From Tetramitus jugosus (lineage: Eukaryota; Heterolobosea; Eutetramitea; Acrasida; Vahlkampfiidae): DNA of 64,000 nt. The stretch covers positions 310,001 to 374,000 of the forward strand of contig OW569372.1 of NCBI GenBank assembly GCA_937625935.1, in the 5' to 3' direction. The notes under the pieces are model-generated. The model saw only the letters and a program-made list of their open reading frames with translations, searched no databases and had not been told where the DNA came from. The translations under genes and the position numbers were made by a program. Shown here in pieces: positions 26,598 to 35,417 of the stretch; position 1 is the stretch's first letter; the number at the start of each line of letters is the position of its first letter.

Positions 26598-28778
26598 ATG
26601 AGACGAGTTAAAAGACTGGTAAGAAGTCCTTTTGTTTGTTTGATATTTAAACCATGTTGCCATGTGCAGACATCTCACAATTCTCTTTCCAACCTTTTTC
26701 GACCTTCGTTTGGTAATTCGCCATTCCTTCCCATCACAAACTTCTGATGTGGATATTGCTCTTCTTTATTCATCCAGATAACGAAGCAAAGAATAGAGAA
26801 GAAAATAGAGCACTCCTCTAGCAAGTCCACCAGCCCACAACCTTCTCTTAAGCAGTCTGCTGATGTGAGAGCCAGTGGACTGTCAGATGTCAGCTCCGTT
26901 GAAGACTTACTCCTTAGAAGGGAAGGAGCGTCGGACACAACGCAAAACATCCAAATCTCCAGCCGTGAACAAGAGGGATATCAGCCACCCTCCGCGCGTT
27001 GCGATACGTTGCTGATGGGTTATTCTGAGAATGATTATACGCAAAAGAGCACAAACACCAACACAAACCATTCCAACAACGAAACCAACCAACATACCAC
27101 CACCGGTGACACCACAACCAACCTCGACCAACCCTGCTACACACTATTCAACATGTCCCATACAAATACTGAAACAACAATGGAAGAAATTATAGAGTTG
27201 GATGCCATTCCCTCCTCTGCCATGATCATTACCACAGATATCATGTCTCCGGACAAAATTCTGTCACATCACCATCTTGGAGATGATGAAGAAGTGGAAG
27301 ATGAAATCTCACCCATGGGTACCACTACCACCCCAAGGACAAATCTGTTGACTCAACCACAACAACAACAAGAAGACCAATCATCACAAGAATTGACTCC
27401 AGAAGATGAACAAATCATGTATCATACACTCTCTTCATGCTCCACTCTCCGAGAACAATTGTTCCACCTCTGCACCCTGACCAATGACCGGGGACAGAGA
27501 ATTCTCCGATACATGCTCAACCGTCAACAACAGCAACACCAACAGTCACCACCATTATCCGACAGCAACAATAATGCCGGTGATGAAAAGAACAATAACA
27601 ACAACAACAATACAACAAATACACCAACCAACACCACCAACAATACTACCACTACCACCAACACTACCCAACCAGCAACAACAACAACAACAACTAACAA
27701 TACAACATTTGACATCAACAAGCTATTGGATGTCTCAAGAAACAACACTTCTCTCATGCACGTGTGTGCTCGAATGAACAATGTCGGTTGTCTCGAAGTA
27801 CTGCACCAGAATGGTGGACTGATTGATATACAGGATGACTTGAATGCCACACCACTCTTCTACGCATGTGCTCACAATTGTCAGGAATGTGCCGTGTATT
27901 TGTTGAGTCAGGGTGCCAACCCCAATCACAAGGACCGTTACGGTGGTCACTCACTTGCCATTTGCTTGCGTAATGATCATTTGGACCTGATGAAGATTCT
28001 GGTGCTGTTCAATGCTGATATTCACTTGAAGGGTCAACGTGGTAACACGTGTCTTCATTTGGCATGTGCCGAAGGCAGAATTAAGAAAGTGAGATACCTG
28101 TTGGAGGATTGTCGTGCCTCTGTCAGGAGAACGAATCGAGATGATGAACACGTCTTGTTCTCTGCGTTGCCCAACATTGGTGTCATTGATTACTTGTGCG
28201 ACAGTTTGGACCAAAAGGAGTTGACAAGTCTGTTGAGCCGTGTCAGTTCATTTGGTACCACTGTGTTTCACAAGTGTTGTGAGATGGGTTATCTCGATAC
28301 ACTCATGTCCATTATGAGAAAGTACATGGCCAAGGCATCGACAGACGCAGCATCACCCAACAGCAACAGTCTGGCTCACAAGAAACAATCACTAGAGTTC
28401 TTGGCCACAAGATTGAACGAAGGTGATACCACACGTGGATACACACCGTTGCACTATGCGGTCATTAACGAACGTGTGGAAGTGGTCAAATTCCTCTTGT
28501 CCATCAACGACATTGCCATCAATCATTGTGATTTGAGTGGTGATACAGCGTTGCATCATGCCATTCATGTGGGCAATAGGGCCATGTGCGACACACTGAT
28601 CCAATATGGTGCATCTGTGCGCATAAGGAATCACAAGAACATGGCATGTTGGGAAGCTGCGAGAGATGTGGACATTAAGCTCAACACGAGTGAAATATCA
28701 GCTCTCGAATACCTGTGGCACAGAAAGAACAAGAAGACATCTCTCAAGAAGAATATTCATCAGGCTAGTCTTGTCTAA
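26598..28778 (+). CDS. Ankyrin-repeat protein, two exons
   Basis: The long frame has no early ATG. A short first exon at 26598-26618 (ATG plus six codons, MRRVKRL) ends at a GTAAGA donor and joins 26778 after a CATCCAG acceptor, both phase 0. This gives 673 residues. An unspliced alternative is the ATG at 27012. The first 300 residues are low complexity (Thr, Asn, Gln, Glu). From about residue 310 on there are seven to eight ankyrin repeats, for example ATPLFYACAHNCQECAVYLL, NTCLHLACAEGRIKKVRYLL and YTPLHYAVINERVEVVKFLL. Ankyrin stacks bind proteins; no enzymatic domain is visible. The end is basic (HRKNKKTSLKKNIH). Confidence 0.82.
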
Positions 28779-28903
28779 AACATATACACAAATAAAAACA
28801 ATATTGGAAAAGAATTTATAGCTTAATTAATGCAGCGCAATTCCAGTCTATTGATTTGCAACAATGAGTGTGTTTGAGTGAGCCTTTGTCGCAAGACAGT
28901 ATT

Positions 28904-29560
28904 TTATTTTGATTGAGGAGCAATGGGAGGAGATACAATGGTTTTGAGTGCCAAATCAACAATCGTGCTCAACAATTGTTTACCATTGGTGTCCATGCGT
29001 TGAATCTGAGTCTCAAATCCCTTGTCCAACGAAATGCATATCAACAGGGGCAGTGACGACAGAATTGGATGATTGAAATTCGATAGTTTTTCAATCAATT
29101 GTCGTGCTATAAAATACTCTACGTGGATCAATTCTCTCGCACCACCACCACCATTATGATTGGCCAATGTATAGTCATCATAATCCAACACTTGTCTCTT
29201 ACCCATCAATATCTGAACAGTAAACGTACCGACTGTTGTTTCACTAGCAGTGTTATTGTCATCATTTTCATCATTTTCATCATCATCAAATGACATGTAA
29301 TTGGATGATGTGGTGGAGGATGGATCTACGTGTGCATCTCTCATGGCTCTAATAATGGTACCAGGCTTATTCAATTGACTGATATGAATCAGTGTCGTGT
29401 TTGAGAATTGTTGATAGAGAAATTCAGTGAACACTTGATTGATGTGGAATGCATTGTGATGTGTTTTGACTGGAATATGATTATTTTGTTGTTGTTGAAT
29501 GTTTAATCTCTTTTGGAGTTGTGCAGAGAGTTGATCCTCATGATCCAATAATGATGACAT
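28904..29560 (-). CDS. Proteasome assembly chaperone 3 (PSMG3/Pba3)-like protein
   Basis: From the ATG at 29560 (A-rich leader, aacaacaacaaATG) the product is 218 residues. The middle and end fit the small alpha/beta fold of PAC3: FTEFLYQQFSNTTLIHISQ, then GTIIRAM, then FTVQILMGKR, then IHVEYFIARQLIEKL, then a final helix. PAC3 works with PAC4 in building the 20S proteasome alpha ring. An Asp/Glu/Asn insertion (about residues 80-110) separates the first strands and makes it longer than the roughly 120-residue human protein. The call rests on pattern memory and is moderate. The frame continues upstream without an ATG into a stretch that also looks coding (see the spacer). Confidence 0.6.
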   Translation of the reverse strand: MSSLLDHEDQLSAQLQKRLNIQQQQNNHIPVKTHHNAFHINQVFTEFLYQQFSNTTLIHISQLNKPGTIIRAMRDAHVDPSSTTSSNYMSFDDDENDENDDNNTASETTVGTFTVQILMGKRQVLDYDDYTLANHNGGGGARELIHVEYFIARQLIEKLSNFNHPILSSLPLLICISLDKGFETQIQRMDTNGKQLLSTIVDLALKTIVSPPIAPQSK

Positions 29561-30161
29561 TTGTTGTTGTTTTGTTTGTGTATTGTTTTTTTGATCTGTC
29601 TTTGAACGACCAGATGATCCAAAAATATCCAGAGCTTCTACGACTAGGACCTGCAACTGCCATGTTGAATGATGGCCTCGTTGACGGAGATGGTCCAGCA
29701 GGTTCCTGATGTTCACTCCTCGATTCAGTTGGACTGAATGGATTGTATCTGGAATACAAAAATAACTTTATCCTGAAAAGTCTCGAGCGGTTAAAGGTTA
29801 CCTCCATTGCAGCTCACCTTCTCGGTTGTATTCTCCAAGCCCTTGGACAAATAAGAAAAAGATCCAGTTGAGATATTATCATAACTCCCCAGAGATTTCC
29901 TTTAAGAGACTTCTCGATCTTTCCAACTCGAGTAAACGTTAATTCTTATCTCTTCTTTATCCCAACACAGCAGTATGATCTTGCGATTCACAAATCGTAC
30001 TCCTATTGTATAGTTCATTTGTGTATTGTCCAAGTAATAATAAAAACATCAGTATTGAGTGATGTTTTGATGGGTGTATTTTCACGTTTTAAAGGAGCGA
30101 TTTTTGTATTCTTTTTCCAAGACACAAATCAACCCATAATCCCAAAAACAAGTACTTCAAG
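29561..30161 (-). other. 600-base upstream region with a possible spliced coding extension broken by a stop
   Basis: On the minus strand the PAC3-like frame stays open to 29748, directly after a TTCCAG acceptor. A 53-base intron (29749-29801, GTAACC to CCAG) would join it in phase 1 to another open stretch that reads on to a TAA at about 29907-29909, with a further open stretch beyond it starting at an ATG near 30020. This may be a decayed N-terminal extension, a separate small gene or chance. The plus-strand side carries the leader of the secreted protein gene. Confidence 0.3.
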
Positions 30162-30722
30162 ATGAAAACCATCATCGTTATCGTTATTCTGCTCGTTTTC
30201 TATGCATACACATGCACATGTGATTGCACCAACTGCAAGGCTAATGAAGGTTGTTGCAATGACTTGAACAACAATGGAGGCCGCCCGACTTGTTACAACA
30301 AAGCCACTCATCAATGTAACAATGGGAACAGGCTCTGCCCTTTGAATCAGCTCTCCTGTGGAATCTCATGCTATCCACCTGCTGCATATCAATGCAACCC
30401 TGGAGATAAGTTGTGCCCACTCAATTTCCTATCCTGTGGAAATGCCTGCTACGACCCATTCCGTTTTGCCTGTTCTAATGGGCAATTGATTAACAAGTGC
30501 GTTCCTGGAGCTTGCGGTATATTGGCCTGCTGTCCAGCAGACGCTGGATGCTACAATCCAAATCACTTCTTCTGTACAAATACTGGCCTTGTTCCAAGAT
30601 GCTTTGTAATTCCAGGAAATGATCCAACAGTGTGTAGTGGCCACGGAACATGTGTAGGGTTGGATTCTTGTTCCTGCACCGGCGGCTTTACTGGATTTAA
30701 TTGTGCAATCCCTCCCAAGTGA
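30162..30722 (+). CDS. Secreted Cys-rich protein with carbohydrate-binding-like repeats and an EGF domain
   Basis: The 186-residue protein has a clear signal peptide (MKTIIVIVILLVFYAYTCTC). Three to four modules follow with the pattern C(G)xxCYxPxxYxCxxGxxLCP, for example SCGISCYPPAAYQCNPGD and SCGNACYDPFRFACSNGQ. This resembles fungal and slime-mould CBM52-type beta-glucan-binding modules. The end is an EGF-like domain (CSGHGTCVGLDSCSCTGGF). It has no membrane anchor, so it should be secreted or vacuolar. Binding to a cell-wall or cyst-wall glucan is inference. The A-rich start context is good. The two genes on either side are on the other strand. Confidence 0.8.
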   Translation: MKTIIVIVILLVFYAYTCTCDCTNCKANEGCCNDLNNNGGRPTCYNKATHQCNNGNRLCPLNQLSCGISCYPPAAYQCNPGDKLCPLNFLSCGNACYDPFRFACSNGQLINKCVPGACGILACCPADAGCYNPNHFFCTNTGLVPRCFVIPGNDPTVCSGHGTCVGLDSCSCTGGFTGFNCAIPPK

Positions 30723-30910
30723 GAGAATGAAACTTGGTTGGAGAATCTCAGAGAAATCAATGGTTGTTAAGAATTGGAGTGTCTCTCCATCCAGGGCGTT
30801 TCCCAACGCTAATTGTATTATAGGAGTAAATAGTTTATCAAAGAACAAAGGTTTTAATTCATGAATAAATAGTTGTACGAGAAGTGGAACGATGAAGTTC
30901 AGAATTACAA

Positions 30911-33900
30911 TTACTCTGGCCTCTTCTTCAGTATCGATCTAAAGTCAAGTTGTTGAACAGTCTCTTGAGTTGCGTTCGATGGAGCTGGTTCTTCCTTTGG
31001 TTTTGGAGGAGGTGCAGACTTCTTGGCCAGAACAGATCTAAAATCGACTTGAGCTGCACCAGACTGGTCTGTAGGCAGTGGCGAATCCTCAGCAGCAGCT
31101 GGCTTCTTCAAAGTTGGTTTGAGAGCTGGCTTGGTTGGGATGACAGGAGGTGATGCTGAGGATTCCTCTTGAGGAGAGGATGGCACCTTGATTGGTCCCA
31201 GTTCGCCCGTAGCAACTGACAATCTCTTCATTTGAGCCTCCTTCAACTGTGAACGGAAATCAACAGGTGCATTGGTAGGTGCCATCATCTTTCTTGCAAA
31301 TCGACTAGCAGGTGATTCATCTTCCACGGTAGGGCTCTCGATGCTGCTATTGTTGTTGGTTGCAGTTGTTGGCACAGCAATTGATGGTTCCTCAGTGGTT
31401 GGACTGTTGGGTACTGCTGGTGGAGGTGCCTTCCTGAGCCGAGAGACAGCAGTGGATGGACTCGGTGCTTCTTCACTCGCATTCTCAGATGATTGAATTG
31501 GTTTTGGAGGAGGTTTCACTGGTTTCTTGGGTGGAATCACAGGTGCAACTGATTCGACTGCTGCAGCAGTCGTGGCAGATGTTGGTACAGGTGATGACGA
31601 GGAGTCACCACTTGTCTCGGACTCTGCTCTCTTTCTCATCAGAATGGCCTGTAGTTGATTGCTACCAGAGTCTGTTGTTGATTGCGAAGAGGTTGTAATT
31701 GGTGGTGGAGAGGTGGAGCAAGCCGCAGCAGCTGCACTTCTCGAAGGCTTGGCCGGTGGAGGACTTGGCTTTGGTGATGGTGACTCTGATGTTGTTGATA
31801 CAGATGAGACCAGTGGCACGGAGACTGGTGATGAGGATGATGATTCCTCATTGTTGTTGGATGGAGGCTTTGATGTCTTTCTGAGTGCAGCCATACCAAC
31901 GAGTGGATTGAATGGAGCTACGCCACCCATTTGATTCTTCAATCTCTCCAATCGTTTCTGTTTCTCTTCATCAACAGCAACAGGAGCAGTAGTAGCATTG
32001 TCCACCTTGATTTCTTGCTCGGGTGCATCTTGAACGTGCTTGACATTGGTTAAGCTCTCCTCTGCTGCCTGCTTCTCCATGACGCTCAGAATTTCCATGT
32101 TGTTTCTGCGAGAGGGTGGTCTCTTTGCTGGTCCAGCACCAGGCTTTCTTGGTACACGAGGTGCCGATGATGCTTCATCAGAAGGAACACCAAGTGTACT
32201 GTTGTGTGATGGTAGAGAAGCTGGCAGAGAGAGACCATTGTTACTGGCAGAGGGGAGAGAAGATGCTGATACCATGATGGATGGTCTAGCTCTCACTGTT
32301 GTTCTCCTTCCGGACACCTTCTTGATGACTTCCAATTTTGGACGATTGGATAATTGATCCAAGTCGAGTGTAGGAGTCGTAGGTGTTCCACTACCATTAT
32401 TGTTAGTAACAATAGTAGGAACAGGAGCAGTGGTAGTCACTGGCACCACAACTGGTGGTTTTTTGAATGGCTTTGGTGGTACTTGAATCGATACAGCAGC
32501 TGCAGGTCTCATTGATTCTTCTTCTTGCGCCACAACTCCTCTCTTATTACTATTGTTACTATTGAATGCACTCTTATTATTACTATGATCAGTGTCATTG
32601 TTGTTTTTCATGTTGGGAGCAAGGAATGGTGATTTGAGGGCCTTGACGGGCTTCTCTGATGGAATCAGTGGTGTTGCACTTGAATTATTATTGTTCTTGT
32701 TGTTGTTGTTATACTTTTTTGTACTAGCAGTAGCACTAGTAGCAGTAGTACTAGTAGTAGCAGTGGCAGTAGATGCAGTAACCAAAGAAGTAGTCACAGT
32801 AGATAGGAAATGAATGACAATGTGTGACAATACAAGTGCACTGCTACTTCCACTGTTGGCACCATCACTCATCAAATCAACAAACACATTGTTAAACAAT
32901 TCATTCCTTCTATCAGTCAAATACTTTGTGAGTTGAGTCCTTGTTCTGCATTGAGTCAACAACACTTCATGTGCCTGTTCAAATCTCGATGATTGAATAT
33001 GAGAGTGAACAGAGTCAATGACTGGTACGATACAGAGAGATAGTTCATGAGCCAATGCACATGCGCCATTGTCTGATATACATTGAACATATGGTGATAC
33101 AGTATTATCGGATGTTTGTTGTTGTTGTTGCTTCTTTGTAATCATGCCATCTGGAATGGATTGAATCTCTGGTACAATAGACATGGGTGATGATAGAGAC
33201 AATGACAATCTCGCCACATTTCTATTGTTATTGTTATTATTATTGTTGTTATTATTGTCATTGGTTGATGATGATGGTGATGATGGTACAGGTGGAACAA
33301 TCTTCTTTGACAATAATTCCCTTCTCTTGACAAGAGTGGTCTCTGCTTTGAATTCATTCATTTGAACAGGTGTGATTGAATAGGGTGCGAGTGATTGAAT
33401 CCATTCCACATAGTCTGATGTTCCAGCTGTTTGAAACAAGTATTGATGCTGATTGTACTCGATTGAGAATGTGTTTGGTTCTTGAATCTCCAATGATACA
33501 TCACTAATCACCAATGAACACTCTCCACTGGTTACACTGAACAATGGTATTCTCATTTCTTCTTGTTCTTCACTCTATTGTATGTATTGTGTATTGTGTA
33601 TATTGTGTAGTTGTACATGTATGATACATGTGGTGGAATCAATCCAATGTATGCAGTCATTCATTATTATGCAGTCAATTGTGTGTGTCAGTTGCAAGAA
33701 TATCGCATAATGATTGAATATGATGTCACATGGGAATGGAGAATAAAAAAGAAGCACAAAGACCAAAAATACATGCCTGAGTCTTGAACCATGCGACATA
33801 TTGGTCCGTCAGTACCAATCTTCTCTTTTTCCAGCCTCCACCACCTCCAGTGTTGCTTCTGTTTCTACCATTGTTGTTATTTTGGTGGGCATTCTTCTTG

Positions 33901-33947
33901 CCAACAAAGCCACTGTGTATCAGTGTACCTGGAACGTTGATTGTCAT
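30911..33947 (-). CDS. PH-domain protein with proline-rich centre and three DFRxxL motifs, two exons
   Basis: Exon 1 is 33777-33947 and exon 2 is 30911-33574, giving 944 residues. The 202-base intron begins GCATGT instead of GT and ends AATAG, phase 0. The join restores a PH domain: GTLIHSGFVGKKN, WKKRRLVLTDQYVAWFKTQ, SEEQEEMRIPLFSV, then YVEWIQSLAPYS. The middle is Ser/Thr/Pro-rich with many SH3-type sites (PPKKPVKPPPKP, PPAKPSR, IPTKPALKP). Near the C-terminus are three copies of DFRxxL: VDFRSQLKEA, VDFRSVLAKK and LDFRSILKKR. DFRxxL repeats are the F-actin-binding motifs of smooth-muscle myosin light chain kinase. A membrane-to-actin adaptor is a fair inference. Confidence 0.78.
33575..33776 (-). 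other. GC-AG intron of the PH-domain gene
   Basis: The donor is CAG|GCATGT and the acceptor CAATAG|AGT. A nearby GT (gca-t|gtattt) would leave phase 1, and the later AG acceptors that match that phase create a TAA stop. The GC donor is therefore the best fit. Confidence 0.7.
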
Positions 33948-34633
33948 GATGTTGTTGATGAATGATGATAAAAATGCAGTTTGTTTTTGTAGTTGTGGCA
34001 ACTGACTAATAATGACTGTTGTTGTTTGCTTTTTGTGTATCTGAGGCTAAATCAGGGAGGGGGAAATAGAATATCGCAAGGTTGTTTGTCTAATCGGTGT
34101 CACAACTTGCAAGGGTTGATTTTGTTGTTTGTTGGTATTGGTTGCTATTGTTGCCCTGTTGTTGTTGATTGAAAGGTTGATGACTTTGATGTGGATGTTG
34201 TTTGTAAGAGTCGCCAGTGCCCCAAGTTGTTCTTGTCTGTCTCTTTCGAGCGAACTTATCCGCCGAGAAGCACATGAACGAATGTCTACAGTCAAGCGTT
34301 CCCGCCTTCTCATCGGCACAAAATATTTGACAGAAAACATGTGACATTCGATACAACACTCCGACAAGGACGTGTGCGGAAAGTTCTGCGTGGTTGAACA
34401 TAGCCTTCTATGTTTTACTGGAACGTTGAAGACATCTAACGGGGTAATGCACATCACGAGGCAGTACCACCATCGGACCAATTCACACCAGACCAGAGAT
34501 CATTGGCCAACTGTCGAGTTCCTTTGAGATGTGCCAAAAGAGAGGGCTCGTGAAGGCGTGAGATATCAATATCAAACAAAACACATTCTGCTGCACATTC
34601 GCACACCAACATTAGTTATAACACTACATCACA
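33948..34633. other. 686-base divergent spacer with a doubtful 103-codon frame
   Basis: It separates the starts of the PH gene (minus) and the Ser/Asn-rich gene (plus). On the minus strand an ATG frame at 34090-34401 encodes 103 residues: the first 55 are Cys/His-containing (HVFCQIFCADEKAG, SFMCFSADKFARKRQ) and the rest Gln/Asn-rich. An overlapping 144-codon frame is also open, so neither can be trusted. The base composition near 34200-34400 is richer in GC than usual spacers. Confidence 0.25.
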
Positions 34634-35137
34634 ATGGATCAACAAGAATCATCACAAAAATCACCTACAGTCATTTCGCCACCCACCTCACCCACCAACG
34701 CTGACAACAATGAGACCTCGAGCAATCCACGGCACAGTCGAAGAGGTACAGTGTTTGGCTTGGGTAAGATTGTCAGAGGTCTCAACAAGAGCAGCAGCAG
34801 TAGTAATAGTAAGTCCAACACGAGCCATAGTCCTCAAAATAAATCTGCCACCTCCAGCAACAGCAATAGTGGAGACTCTTCCACTACAACGAATACACTC
34901 AACAACAACAACAATAATCGTACATCGATACCAATCACAACAAGAACAAATAGAAATTCACGAGGCAACTCTCTCACATCTTCCTCATCCGATGGAGCTT
35001 CGGCCAATACAAAGAGATCATGCAGAGAAACATCGTTTCATTCACGAATGCAACAGAGAAAGGCATCTGTTAGAATTGTGAATGCAGAAGCACTCCAAGA
35101 ACACATTGCTCACCAATTACTCTCATCAGACAATTAG
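34634..35137 (+). CDS. Small Ser/Asn/Thr-rich protein, unknown
   Basis: A 167-residue protein with an ATG in an A-rich context. It has no known domain. Residues 30-60 contain a basic, amphipathic segment (SRRGTVFGLGKIVRGLNKS). The centre is Ser/Asn/Thr homopolymer. The C-terminal 40 residues (SFHSRMQQRKASVRIVNAEA and on) are more complex and may be the conserved part. RRGTV and RKASV are typical basophilic-kinase phosphorylation sites, of the R-R-x-S/T kind. I regard it as a real but unrecognised gene. Confidence 0.55.
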   Translation: MDQQESSQKSPTVISPPTSPTNADNNETSSNPRHSRRGTVFGLGKIVRGLNKSSSSSNSKSNTSHSPQNKSATSSNSNSGDSSTTTNTLNNNNNNRTSIPITTRTNRNSRGNSLTSSSSDGASANTKRSCRETSFHSRMQQRKASVRIVNAEALQEHIAHQLLSSDN

Positions 35138-35417
35138 CCATGTAAAGTCTGAGAGTGTGTTGTCCTATTCATATTCAAATCCACACATGACATGCAATAC
35201 ATACGATTATTCTCCTCTCTGTTGGTTTTTATCAACAACAACAACAACAACAACATACAATAAAAACATTGTACAGTCCTCTATTTTTTAATTTTGGAAA
35301 AGGTTGTTGATGTGATACATTTGTTCGCAATCTTTCATGTTTATCCTTTTTGGTGAGAAACAATAAAAAAATACAACACTGCAACAAGCTCGCTCACAAC
35401 ACTTCATGATTGAATCT

